Shown in pieces: positions 1 through 12,102 of a stretch of DNA of 43,607 bases. This stretch comes from Saccoglossus kowalevskii (lineage: Eukaryota; Hemichordata; Enteropneusta; Harrimaniidae): positions 1 through 43,607 of the forward strand of contig NW_003131831.1 in NCBI RefSeq assembly GCF_000003605.2. Direction: 5' to 3'. The notes under the pieces were generated by a model that was not told the origin of the DNA, did not search any database, and worked only from the letters and a program-made list of their open reading frames with translations. The translations under genes and the position numbers were made by a program. How positions within the stretch are numbered: the stretch's first letter is position 1; each line of letters begins with the position of its first letter.

Positions 1-3000
1 TGTTAATTGTGTGTATTGATGTGACTTGTGTGTGTAACGATGTATTTTTCTAGGTGTGGCACAGAGTTTATTGTTTTGTATTGATGTGACTCTTGTGTGT
101 TGTAACGATGTATTTTCTAGGTATGACACAGTGTTTATTGCTGTGTATTGATGTGACTCTTGTGTGTTGTAACGATGTATTTTCTAGGTATGACACAGTG
201 TTTATTGTTGTGTATTGATGTGATTCTTGTGTGTTTTATCGAAATATTTTCTATGTATGACACAGTGTTTATTGTGTGTATTGATGTGACTTGTGTGTTG
301 TAACGACGTATTATCTAGGTGTGGCACAGAGATTATTGTTTTGTATTGAAGTGACTCTTGTGTAATGTAACGATGTATTTTCTAGGTATGACACAGTGTT
401 TATTGTTTTGTTTTTATGTGACTCTTGTGTAATGTAACGATGTATTTTCTATGTGTGACACAGAGTTTATTGTGTGTATTAATGTGACTCTTGTGTGTTG
501 TAACGATGTATTTTCTAGGTATGACGCAGTGTTAATTGCTTTGTATTGATGTGACTCTTGTGTGATGTAACGATATATTTTCTACGTATGACACAGTGTG
601 TATTGCTGTGTATTGATGTGACTCTTGTGTGTTGTAACGATGTATTTTCTAGGTATGACACAGTGTTTATTGTTGTGTGTTGATATGACTCTGCGCGTTG
701 TAACGAAGAATTTTCTAAGTATGACACAGTGTTTATTGTTGTGTATTGATGTGACTCTTGTGTGTTGTAACGATGTATTTTCTAGGTATGACACAGAGTT
801 TATTGTTGTGTATTGATGTGACTCTCGTGTGTTGTAACGATGTATTTTCTAGGTATGACACAGTGTTTATTGTGTGTATTGATGTGATTTGTGTAATGTA
901 ACGATGTATTTTCTAGGTATGACACAGTGTTTATTGCTGTGTATTGATGTGACTCTTGTGTGTTGTAACGATGTATTTTCTAGGTATGACACAGTGTTTA
1001 TTGTTGTGTATTGATGTGACTCAGCGCGTTGTAATGATGAATTTTCTAAGTAAAACACAGTGTTTATTGTTGTGTATTGATGTGACTCTTGTGTGTTGTA
1101 ACGATGTATTTTCTAGGTATGGCACAGTGTTTGTTGTTGTGTATTGATGTGACTCTTGTGTATTGTAACGATGTATTTTCTAGGTATGACACAGTGTTTA
1201 TTGCTGTGTATTGATGTGACTCTTGTGTGTTGTAACGATGTATTTCCTAGGTACATGTATGACACAGTGTTTATTGCTGTGTATTGATATGATTCTTGTG
1301 TGTTGTATCGATATATTTTCTATGTATGACACAGTGTTTATTGTGTGTATTGATGTGACTTGTGTGTTGTAACGATGTATTTTCTAGGTGTGGCACAGAG
1401 TTTATTGTTTTGTATTGATGTGACTCTTGTGTGATGTAACAATGTATTTTCTAGGTATGACACAGTGTTAATTGTTTTGTATTGATGTGACTCTTGTGTA
1501 ATGTAACGATGTATTTTCTAGGTATGACACAGTGTTTATTGCTGTGTATTGATGTGACTCTTGTGTGTTGTAACGATGTATTTTCTATGTGTGACACAGT
1601 GTTTATTGTTTTATATTGATGTGACTCTTGTGTGATGTAACGATGTATTTTCTCGGTATGACACAGTGTTAATTGTTTTGTATTGATGTGACTCTTGTGT
1701 GATGTATCGATATGTTTTCTAGGTATGACACAGTGTTTATTGCTGAGTATTGATGTGACTCTTGTGTGTTGTAACGATGTATTTTCTAGGTATGACACAG
1801 TGTTTATTGTTGTGTATTGATATGACTCTGCGCGTTGTAACGATGAATTTTCTAAGTATGACACATTGTTTATTGTTGTGTATTGATGTGACTCTTGTGT
1901 GTTGTAACGATGTATTTTCTAGGTATGACACAGAGTTTATTGTTGTGTATTGATGCGACTCTTGTGTGTTGTATCGATGTATTTTCTAGGTATGACACAG
2001 TGTTTATTGTTGTGTATTGATGTGACTCTTGTGTGTTGTAACGATGTATTTTCTAGGTATGACACAGTGTTTATTGCCGTGTATTGATGTGACTCTTGTG
2101 TGTTGTAACGATGTATTTCCTAGGTACATGTATGACACAGTGTTTATTGCTGTGTATTGATATGATTCTTGTGTGTTGTATCGATATATTTTCTATGTAT
2201 GACACAGTGTTTATTGTGTGTAGTGATGTGACTTGTGTGTTGTAACGATGTATTTTCTAGGTGTGGCACAGAGTTTATTGTTTTGTATTGATGTGACTCT
2301 TGTGTGTTGTAACGATGTATTTTCTAGGTATGACACAGTGTTTATTGCTGTGTATTGATGTGACTCTTGTGTGTTGTAACGATGTATTTTCTAGGTATGA
2401 CACAGTGTTTATTGTTGAGTATTGATGTGATTCTTGTGTGTTTTATCGAAATATTTTCTATGTATGACACAGTGTTTATTGTGTGTATTGATGTGACTTG
2501 TGTGTTGTAACGACGTATTATCTAGGTGTGGCACAGAGATTATTGTTTTGTATTGAAGTGACTCTTGTGTAATGTAACGATGTATTTTCTAGGTATGACA
2601 CAGTGTTTATTGTTTTGTTTTTATGTGACTCTTGTGTAATGTAACGATGTATTTTCTAGGTATGACACAGAGTTTATTGTGTGTATTAATGTGACTCTTG
2701 TGTGTTGTAACGATGTATTTTCTAGGTATGACGCAGTATTAATTGCTTTGTATTGATGTGACTCTTGTGTGATGTAACGATATATTTTCTACGTATGACA
2801 CAGTGTGTATTGCAGTGTATTGATGTGACTCTTGTGTGTTGTAACGATGTATTTTCTAGGTATGACACAGTGTTTATTGTTGTGTGTTGATATGACTCTG
2901 CGCGTTGTAACGAAGAATTTTCTAAGTATGACACAGTGTTTATTGTTGTGTATTGATGTGACTCTTGTGTGTTGTAACGATGTATTTTCTAGGTATGACA

Positions 3001-4345
3001 CAGAGTTTATTGTTGTGTATTGATGTGACTCTTGTGTGTTGTAACGATGTATTTTCTAGGTATGACACAGTGTTTATTGTTGTGTATTGATATGACTCTG
3101 CGCGTTGTAACGATGAATTTTCTAAGTATGACACAGTGTTTATTGTTGTGTATTGATGTGACTCTTGTGTGTTGTAACGATGTATTTTCTAGGTATGACA
3201 CAGAGTTTATTGTTGTGTATTGATGCGACTCTTGTGTGTTGTATCGATGTATTTTCTAGGTATGACACAGTGTTTATTGTTGTGTATTGATGTGACTCTT
3301 GTGTGTTGTAACGATGTATTTTCTAGGTATGACACAGTGTTTATTGCCGTGTATTGATGTGACTCTTGTGTGTTGTAACGATGTATTTCCTAGGTACATG
3401 TATGACACAGTGTTTATTGCTGTGTATTGATATGATTCTTGTGTGTTGTATCGATATATTTTCTATGTATGTCACAGTGTTTATTGTGTGTATTGATGTG
3501 ACTTGTGTGTTGTAACGATGTATTTTCTAGGTGTGGCACAGAGTTTATTGTTTTGTATTGATGTGACTCTTGTGTGTTGTAACGATGTATTTTCTAGGTA
3601 TGACACAGTGTTTATTGCTGTGTATTGATGTGACTCTTGTGTGTTGTAACGATGTATTTTCTAGGTATGACACAGTGTTTATTGTTGTGTATTGATGTGA
3701 TTCTTGTGTGTTTTATCGAAATATTTTCTATGTATGACACAGTGTTAATTGTGTGTATTGATGTGACTTGTGTGTTGTAACGACGTATTATCTAGGTGTG
3801 GCACAGAGATTATTGTTTTGTATTGAAGTGACTCTTGTGTAATGTAACGATGTATTTTCTAGGTATGACACAGTGTTTATTGTTTTGTTTTTATGTGACT
3901 CTTGTGTAATGTAACGATGTATTTTCTAGGTATGACACAGAGTTTATTGTGTGTATTAATGTGACTCTTGTGTGTTGTAACGATGTATTTTCTAGGTATG
4001 ACACAGTGTTAATTGCTTTGTATTGTTGTGACTCTTGTGTGATGTAACGATATATTTTCTACGTATGACACAGTGTGTATTGCTGTGTATTGATGTGACT
4101 CTTGTGTGTTGTAACGATGTATTTTCTAGGTATGACACAGTGTTTATTGGTGTGTGTTGATATGACTCTGCGCGTTGTAACGAAGAATTTTCTAAGTATG
4201 ACACAGTGTTTATTGTTGTGTATTGATGTGACTCTTGTGTGTTGTAACGATGTATTTTCTAGGTATGACACAGAGTTTATTGTTGTGTATTGATGTGACT
4301 CTTGTGTGTTGTAACGATGTATTTTCTAAGTATGACACAGTGTTT
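1..4345 (+). repeat. HOR-A domain, left copy
   Basis: This region is built from the ordered 19-monomer HOR-A set. Diagnostic HOR-A monomers are one with TTTTATCGAAATATTTTC (near 233, 2440 and 3710), one with GACGTATTATC, one with TTTGTTTTTATGTGAC and the CTGCGCG/AGAATTTTC pair. The unit from 2125 to 3394 is a full 1270 bp; the next is cut off at about 4345. Between the first two TCGAAATATT monomers the spacing is 2207 bp, that is 1270 plus 937 (14 extra monomers, about 0.86-2.06 kb). The same extra segment reappears at 14.3-15.5 kb. Confidence 0.85.
2125..3394 (+). repeat. HOR-A unit, complete, 1270 bp (19 monomers)
   Basis: This unit is taken from one TACATGTA to the next. Nineteen 67-bp monomers would give 1273 bp; the recurrent indels in the unit (+6 for the 73-mer, -6 from two GTGTGT/ACTTGT pairs, -1 from GTGTGTATTAATG, -2 from two CTGCGCG monomers) sum to -3, giving exactly 1270. 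The order of variant monomers matches the units at 16732-18001 and 18002-19271 apart from scattered substitutions and one converted patch. Confidence 0.88.
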
Positions 4346-7025
4346 ATTGTGTGTATTGATGTGATTTGTGTGATGTAACGATGTATTTTCTAGGTATGAC
4401 ACAGTGTTTATTGTTGTGTATTGATGTGACTCTTGTGTGTTGTAACGATGTATTTCCTATGTACATGTATGACACAGTGTTTATTGTTGTGTATTGATGT
4501 GACTCTTGTGTGTTGTAACGATGTATTTTCTAGGTATGACACAGTGTTTATTGCTGTGTATTGATGTGACTCTTGTGTGTTGATACGATGTATTTTCTAG
4601 GTATGACACAGTGTTTATTGCTGTGTATTGATGTGACTCTGTATGTTGTAACGATGTATTTTCTATGTGTGACACAGTGTTTATTGTTTTGTATTGATGT
4701 GACTCTTGTGTGTTTTAACGATGTATTTTCTAGGCATGACACAGTGTTTATTGTTGTGTATTGATGTGACTCTGCGCATTGTATCGATGTATTTTCTAGG
4801 TATGACACAGTGTTTATTGTTGCGTATTGATGTGACTCTTGTATGTTGTAACGATGTATTTTCTATGTGTGACACAGTGTTTATTGTTTTGTATTGATGT
4901 GACTCTTGTGTGTTGTAACGATGTATTTTCTAGGTATGACACAGTGTTAATTGTTTTGTATTGATGTGACTCTTGTGTGATGTAGCGATGTATTTTCTAG
5001 GTATGACACAGTGTTAATTGTTTTGTATTGATGTGAATCTTGTTTAATGTAACGATGTATTTTCTAGCTATGACACAGTGTTTATTGTGTGTATTAATGT
5101 GACTCTTGTGTGTTGTAACGATGTATTTCCTAGGTACATGTATGACACAGTGTTTATTGCTGTGTATTGATATTATTCTTGTGTGATGTAACGATATATT
5201 TTCGATGTATGACACAGTGTTTATTGTGTGTATTGATGTGACTGGTGTGTTGTAACGATGAATTTTCTATGTGTGACACAGTGTTTATTGTTTTGTATTG
5301 ATGTTACTCTTGTGTGATGTAACGATGTATTTTCTAGGTATGACACAGTGTTAATTGTTTTGTATTGATGTGACTCTTGTGTGATGTAACGATATATTTT
5401 CTAGGTATGACACAGTGTTTATTGCTGTGTATTGATGTGACTCTTGTGTGTTGTAACGATGTATTTTCCAGGTATGACACAGTGTTTATTGTTGTGTATT
5501 GATGTGACTCTGCGCGTTGTATCGATGTATTTTCTAGGTATGACACAGTGTTTATTGTTGTGTATTGATGTGACTTGTGTGTTGTAACGATGTATTTTCT
5601 AGGTGTGGCACAGAGTTTATTGTTTTGTTTTGATGTGACTCTTGTGTGATGAAACGATGTATTTTCTAGGTATGACGCAGTGTTAATTGTTTTGTATTGA
5701 TGTGACTCTTGTGTGATGTAACGATGTATTTTCTAGGTATGACACAGTGTTAATTGTTTTGTATTGATGTGACTTTTGTGTAATGTAACGATGTATTTTC
5801 TAGGTATGACACAGTGTTTATTGTGTGTATTAATGTGACTCTTGTGTGTTGTAACGATGTATTTCCTAGGTACATGTATGACACAGTGTTTGTTGCCGTG
5901 TATTGATATGATACTTGTGTGTTGTATCGATATATTTTCTATGTATGACACAGTGTTTATTGTGTGTATTGATGTGACTTGTGTGTTGTAACGATGTATT
6001 TTCTATGTGTGACACAGTGTTTATTGTTTTGTATTGATGTGACTCTTGTGTGATGTAACGATGTATTTTCTAGGTATGACACAGTGTTAATTGTTTTGTA
6101 TTGATGTGACTCTTGTGTGAAGGAACGATGTATTTTCTAGGTATGACACATTGTTTATTGCTGTGTATTGATGTGACTCTTGTGTGTTGTAACGATGTAT
6201 TTTCTATGTGTGACACAGTGTTTATTGTTTTGTATTGATGTGACTCTTGTGTGTTGTAACGATGTATTTTCTATGTGTGACACAGTGTTTATTGTTTTGT
6301 ATTGATGTGACTCTTGTGTGATGTAACGATGTATTTTCTAGGTATGACACAGTGTTAATTGTTTTGTATTGATGTGACTCTTGTGTGTTGTAACGATGTA
6401 TTTTCTAGGTATGACACAGTGTTTATTGCTGTGTATTGATGTGACTCTTGTGTGTTGTAACGATGTATTTCCTAGGTACATGTATGACACAGTGTTTATT
6501 GCTGTGTATTGATATGATTCTTGTGTGTTGTATCGATATATTTTCTATGTATGACACAGTGTTTATTGTGTGTATTGAAGTGACTTGTTTGTTGTAACGA
6601 TGTATTTTCTTGGTGTGGCACAGAGTTTATTGTTTTGTATTGATGTGACTCTTGTGTGATGTAACGATGTATTTTCTAGGTATGACACAGTGTTTATTGC
6701 TGTGTATTGATGTGACTCTTGTGTGTTGTAACGATGTATTTTCTATGAGTGACACAGTGTTTATTGTTTTGTATTGATGTGACTCTTGTGTGATGTAACG
6801 ATGTATTTTCTAGGTATGAAACAGTGTTAATTGTTTTGTATTGATGTGACTCTTGTGTAATGTAACGATGTATTTTCTAGGTATGACACAGTGTTTATTG
6901 TGTGTATTAATGTGACTCGTGTGTGTTGTAACGATGTATTTCCTAGGTACATGTATGACACAGTGTTTGTTGCCGTGTATTGATATGATTCTTGTGTGTT
7001 GTATCGATATATTTTCTATGTATGA
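4346..7025 (+). repeat. Mosaic segment of HOR-C-like monomers inside the left half
   Basis: There is no stable local period here; 73-mers are spaced 673, 736, 606 and 471 bp apart. The best matches are distant. About 4640-5260 aligns without indels to 25803-26423 (offset 21163). About 5330-6570 aligns to 29250-30490 (offset 23918), including the TGAAGGAACG monomer and CACATTGTTTATTG. About 6440-6835 aligns to 41060-41455 (offset 34620). The segment therefore looks like right-hand array material embedded at the left. Confidence 0.8.
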
Positions 7026-10000
7026 CACAGTGTTTATTGCTGTGTATTGATGTGACTCTTGTGTGTTGTAACGATGTATTTTCTATGTGTGACACAGTGT
7101 TTATTGTTTTGTATTGATGTGACTCTTGTGTGATGTAACGATGTATTTTCTAGGTATGACACAGTGTTTATTGCTGTGTATTGATGTGACTCTTGTGTGT
7201 TGTAACGATGTATTTTCTAGGCATGACACAGTGTTTATTGTGTGTATTAATGTGACTCTTGTGTGTTGTAACGATGTATTTCCTAGGTACATGTATGACA
7301 CAGTGTTTATTGCTGTGTATTGATATGATTCTTGTGTGTTGTATCGATATATTTTCTATGTATGACACAGTGCTTATTGTGTGTATTGATGTGACTTGTG
7401 AGTTGTAACGATGTATTTTCTATGTGTGACACAGTGTTTATTGTTTTGTATTGATGTGACTCTTGTGTGATGTAACGATGTATTTTCTAGGTATGACACA
7501 TTGTTAATTGTTTTGTATTGTTGTGTCTCTTGTGTGATGTAACGTTGTATTTTCTAGGTATGACACAGTGTTTATTGCTGTGTATTGATGTGACTCTTGT
7601 GTGTTGTAACGATGTATTTTCTATGTGTGACACAGTGTTTATTGTTTTATATTGATGTGACTCTTGTGTGATGTAACGATGTATTTTCTAGGTATGACAC
7701 AGTGTTAATTGATTTGTATTGATGTGACTCTTGTGTGATGTAACGATATATTTTCTAGGTATGACACAGTGTTTATTGCTGTGTATTGATGTGACTCTTG
7801 TGTGTTGTAACGATGTATTTTCTAGGTATGACACAGTGTTTATTGTTGTGTATTGATATGACTCTGCGCGTTGTAACGATGAATTTTCTAAGTATGACAC
7901 AGTGTTTATTGTATTGTATTGATGTGACTCTTGTGTGTTGTAACGATGTATTTTCTAGGTATGACACAGAGTTTATTGTTGTTTATTGATGCGACTCTTG
8001 TGTGTTGTAACGATGTATTTTCTAGGTATGACACAGTGTTTATTGTTTTGTATTGATGTGACTCTTGTGTGATGTAACGATGTATTTTCTAGGTATGACA
8101 CATTGTTAATTGTTTTGTATTGTTGTGACTCTTGTGTGATGTAACGATGTATTTTCTAGGTGTGACACAGTGTTTATTGCTGTGTATTGATGTGACTCTT
8201 GTGTGTTGTAACGATGTATTTTCTATGTGTGACACAGTGTGTATTGTTTTGTATTGATGTGACTCTTGTGTGATGTAACGATGTATTTTCTAGGTATGAC
8301 ACAGTGTTTATTGCTGTGTATTGATGTGACTCTTGTGTGTGGTAACGATGTATTTTCTAGGCATGACACAGTGTTTATTGTGTGTATTAATGTGACTCTT
8401 GTGTGTTGTAACGATGTATTTCCTAGGTACATGTATGACACAGTGTTTATTGCTGTGTATTGATATGATTCTTGTGTGTTGTATCGATATATTTTCTATG
8501 TATGACACAGTGCTTATTGTGTGTATTGATGTGACTTGTGAGTTGTAACGATGTATTTTCTATGTGTGACACAGTGTTTATTGTTTTGTATTGATGTGAC
8601 TCTTGTGTGATGTAACGATGTATTTTCTAGGTATGACACATTGTTAATTGTTTTGTATTGTTGTGACTCTTGTGTGATGTAACGTTGTATTTTCTATGTA
8701 TGACACAGTGTTTATTGTGTGTATTGATGTGACTTGTGTGTTGTAACGATGTATTTTCTAGGTGTGGCACAGAGTTTATTGTTTTGTATTGATGTGACTC
8801 TTGTGTGATGTAACGATGTATTTTCTAGGTATGACACAGTGTTAATTGTTTTGTATTGATGTGACTCTTGTGTAATGTAACAATGTATTTTCTAGGTATG
8901 ACACAGTGTTTATTGCTGTGTATTGATGTGACTCTTGTGTGTTGTAACGATGTATTTTCTAGGTATGACACAGTGTTTATTGTTGTGTATTGATGTGACT
9001 CTGCGCGTTGTAACGATGAATTTTCTAAGTATGACACAGTGTTTATTGTTGTGTATGTATGTGACTCTTGTGTGTTGTAACGATGTATTTTCTAGGTATG
9101 ACACAGTGTTTATTGTTGTGTATTGATATGACTCTGCGCGTTGTAACGATGAATTTTCTAAGTATGACACAGTGTTTATTGTATTGTATTGATGTGACTC
9201 TTGTGTGTTGTAACGATGTATTTTCTAGGTATGACACAGAGTTTATTGTTGTTTATTGATGCGACTCTTGTGTGTTGTAACGATGTATTTTCTAGGTATG
9301 ACACAGTTTTTATTGTTTTGTATTAATGTGACTCTTGTGTGATGTAACGATGTATTTTCTAGGTATGACACATTGTTAATTGTTTTGTATTGTTGTGACT
9401 CTTGTGTGATGTAACGATGTATTTTCTAGGTGTGACACAGTGTTTATTGCTGTGTATTGATGTGACTCTTGTGTGTTGTAACGATGTATTTTCTATGTGT
9501 GACACAGTGTTTATTGTTTTGTATTGATGTGACTCTTGTGTGATGTAACGATGTATTTTCTAGGTATGACACAGTGTTTATTGCTGTGTATTGATGTGAC
9601 TCTTGTGTGTGGTAACGATGTATTTTCTAGGCATGACACAGTGTTTATTGTGTGTATTAATGTGACTCTTGTGTGTTGTAACGATGTATTTCCTAGGTAC
9701 ATGTATGACACAGTGTTTATTGCTGTGTATTGATATGATTCTTGTGTGTTGTATCGATATATTTTCTATGTATGACACAGTGCTTATTGTGTGTATTGAT
9801 GTGACTTGTGAGTTGTAACGATGTATTTTCTATGTGTGACACAGTGTTTATTGTTTTGTATTGATGTGACTCTTGTGTGATGTAACGATGTATTTTCTAG
9901 GTATGACACATTGTTAATTGTTTTGTATTGTTGTGACTCTTGTGTGATGTAACGTTGTATTTTCTATGTATGACACAGTGTTTATTGTGTGTATTGATGT

Positions 10001-10380
10001 GACTTGTGTGTTGTAACGATGTATTTTCTAGGTGTGGCACAGAGTTTATTGTTTTGTATTGATGTGACTCTTGTGTGATGTAACGATGTATTTTCTAGGT
10101 ATGACACAGTGTTAATTGTTTTGTATTGATGTGACTCTTGTGTAATGTAACAATGTATTTTCTAGGTATGACACAGTGTTTATTGCTGTGTGTTGATGTG
10201 ACTCTTGTGTGTTGTAACGATGTATTTTCTAGGTATGACACAGTGTTTATTGTTGTGTATTGATGTGACTCTGCGCGTTGTAACGATGAATTTTCTAAGT
10301 ATGACACAGTGTTTATTGTTGTGTATGTATGTGACTCTTGTGTGTTGTAACGATGTATTTTCTAGGTATGGCACAGTGTT
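7026..10380 (+). repeat. HOR-B domain, second 1270-bp periodicity
   Basis: From about 7745 to 10380 the sequence matches itself at an offset of exactly 1270 bp, about two copies; the 73-mers at 8428 and 9698 are 1270 apart. The preceding part, about 7030-7560, matches 8170-8700 at 1140 bp (17 monomers). Private markers are ACTTGTGAGTTG, ACACATTGTTAATTG followed by GTATTGTTGTG, AACGTTGTATT and TTGTATTGTATTGATG. Monomer order differs from HOR-A, so the equal 1270-bp length appears to be a second, separately formed 19-monomer unit that shares some monomers. Confidence 0.82.
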
Positions 10381-10463
10381 TATTGTTGTGTATTGATGTG
10401 ACTCTTGTGTGTTGTAACGATGTATTTTCTAGGTATGACACAGTGTTTATTGCTGTGTATTGA

Positions 10464-10536
10464 TGTGACTCTTGTGTGTTGTAACGATGTATTTCCTAGG
10501 TACATGTATGACACAGTGTTTATTGCTGTGTATTGA
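10464..10536 (+). repeat. 73-bp variant monomer with TACATGTA palindrome (landmark type)
   Basis: Example of the longest monomer class: TTCCTAGG followed by a 6-bp insertion that creates TACATGTA. It usually also carries CCTAGG in place of TCTAGG. I located 61 copies; TACATGTA (or a one-base variant) begins at 1252, 2125, 3395, 4462, 5135, 5871, 6477, 6948, 7288, 8428, 9698, 10501, 11907, 12245, 13448, 13983, 14655, 15528, 16732, 18002, 19272, 20940, 21674, 22145, 22548, 24086, 25089, 25493, 26298, 27168, 27707, 27980, 28785, 29789, 30395, 30800, 31274, 31679, 31952, 32689, 33624, 34495, 34967, 35239, 35911, 36117, 36256, 36462, 37001, 37473, 37746, 38617, 39621, 40426, 41097, 41569, 41776, 42050, 42522, 42795 and 43333. 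The palindrome is mutated at 24086 (TATATGTA) and 37473 (TAAATGTA). Positions were counted by hand. Confidence 0.93.
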
Positions 10537-10602
10537 TATGATTCTTGTGTGTTGTATCGATATATTTTCTATGTATGACACAGTGTTTATTGTGTGTATT
10601 GA
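10537..10602 (+). repeat. 66-bp variant monomer with TATCGATA (follows the 73-mer)
   Basis: Example of the monomer that nearly always follows the 73-bp type. It begins TATGATTCTTG instead of TGTGACTCTTG, and TAACGATG is replaced by TATCGATATATTTTC, which creates the 8-bp palindrome TATCGATA and a TATATTTT stretch. It ends TTATTGTGTGTATTGA, one base shorter than consensus. A HOR-C subtype reads GATATTATTC and keeps AACGATAT (for example near 5170, 25528, 26333 and 28820). In several HOR-C places the successor has reverted to GTAACGATG (for example near 27750, 31730, 34520 and 42570). Confidence 0.88.
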
Positions 10603-10667
10603 TGTGACTTGTGTGTTGTAACGATGTATTTTCTAGGTGTGGCACAGAGTTTATTGTTTTGTATTGA
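10603..10667 (+). repeat. 65-bp variant monomer with GTGTGGCACAGAG
   Basis: Example of the third member of the common trio. It begins TGTGACTTGTG, lacking two bases of the GACTCTTG segment, and carries TAGGTGTGGCACAGAG in place of TAGGTATGACACAG, then TTATTGTTTTGTATTGA. Together 10464-10667 (73+66+65 bp) form a 204-bp cassette that recurs as a block across the window. A HOR-A relative has GACGTATTATC and CAGAGATTATTG (near 305, 2512, 3780, 15914, 17118, 18390, 19660 and 24270). Confidence 0.85.
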
Positions 10668-11310
10668 TGTGACTCTTGAGTGATGTAACGATGTATTGTC
10701 TAGGTATGACACAGTGTTAATTGTTTTGTATTGATGTGACTCTTGTGTAATGTAACGATGTATTTTCTAGGTATGACACAGTGTTTATTGCTGTGTATTG
10801 ATGTGACTCTTGTGTGTTGTAACGATGTATTTTCTATGTGTGACACAGTGTTTATTGTTTTATATTGATGTGACTCTTGTGTGATGTAACGATGTATTTT
10901 CTAGGTATGACACAGTGTTTATTGCTGTGTATTGATATGATTCTTGTGTGTTGTATCGATATATTTTCTATGTATGACACAGTGTTTATTGTGTGTATTG
11001 ATGTGACTTGTGTGTTGTAACGATGTATTTTCTAGGTGTGGCACAGAGTTTATTGTTTTGTATTGATGTGACTCTTGCGTGATGTAACAATGTATTTTCT
11101 AGGTATGACACAGTGTTAATTGTTTTGTATTGATGTGACTCTTGTGTAATGTAACGATGTATTTTCTAGGTATGACACAGTGTTTATTGCTGTGTATTGA
11201 TGTGACTCTTGTGTGTTGTAACGATGTATTTTCTATGTGTGACACAGTGTTTATTGTTTTATATTGATGTGACTCTTGTGTGATGTAACGATGTATTTTC
11301 TAGGTATGAC

Positions 11311-12102
11311 ACAGTGTTAATCGATTTGTATTGATGTGACTCTTGTGTGATGTAACGATATATTTTCTAGGTATGACACAGTGTTTATTGTATTGTATTG
11401 ATGTGACTCTTGTGTGTTGTAACGATGTATTTTCTAGGTATGACACAGAGTTTATTGTTGTTTATTGATGCGACTCTTGTGTGTTGTAACGATGTATTTT
11501 CTAGGTATGACACAGTGTTTATTGTTTTGTATTGATGTGACTCTTGTGTGATGTAACGATGTATTTTCTAGGTATGACACATTGTTAATTGTTTTGTATT
11601 GTTGTGACTCTTGTGTGATGTAACGATGTATTTTCTAGGTGTGACACAGTGTTTATTGCTGTGTATTGATGTGACTCTTGTGTGTTGTAACGATGTATTT
11701 TCTATGTGTGACACAGTGTTTATTGTTTTGTATTGATGTGACTCTTGTGTGATGTAACGATGTATTTTCTAGGTATGACACAGTGTTTATTGCTGTGTAT
11801 TGATGTGACTCTTGTGTGTTGTAACGATGTATTTTCTAGGCATGACAAAGTGTTTATTGTGTGTATTAATGTGACTCTTGTGTGATGTAACGATGTATTT
11901 CCTAGGTACATGTATGACACAGTGTTTATTGCTGTGTATTGATATGATTCTTGTGTGTTGTATCGATATATTTTCTATGTATGACACAGTGCTTATTGTG
12001 TGTATTGATGTGACTTGTGAGTTGTAACGATGTATTTTCTATGTGTGACACTGTGTTTATTGTTTTGTATTGATGTGACTCTTGGGTGATGTAACGATGT
12101 AT
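11311..12102 (+). repeat. HOR-B fragment between the two duplication copies
   Basis: This stretch resumes HOR-B monomers, with TTGTATTGTATTGATG, TTGTTTATTGATGCG, ACACATTGTTAATTG, a 73-mer at 11907 and ACTTGTGAGTTG after it. It aligns to the HOR-B units with the 73-mer 2209 bp downstream of the one at 9698. It is the piece that separates the tandemly displaced copies, so the duplicated unit is about 1.74 kb in total. Confidence 0.78.

Larger units (their letters stand above)
10361..11310 (+). repeat. Displaced duplication, copy 1 (26-monomer offset)
   Basis: This matches 12103-13053 at offset 1744, falling to 1742 after a GT deletion near 12735 in the second copy. Shared private variants are GGCACAGTG at the left end, CTTGAGTGATG with ATTGTCTAGG (10678 and 12422), and CTTGCGTGATG with AACAATG (about 11077 and 12819). 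Inside it, the GTGTGGCACAGAG monomers near 10639 and 11039 are 400 bp apart, showing a nested six-monomer duplication. Confidence 0.85.

Noticed and set aside
1451-1864. Longest open frame on the - strand (137 codons), and similar frames of 60-114 codons on both strands
   Set aside because: They are the same monomer read in rotating frames; the length follows from stops skipped by monomer variants. No start context, domain, composition or conservation supports a protein.
10464-10667. Transposable element ends or target-site duplications around the 73-mer trio
   Set aside because: The palindromes TACATGTA and TATCGATA are short and internal to monomers; there are no terminal inverted repeats, no coding region and no interruption of monomer phase.
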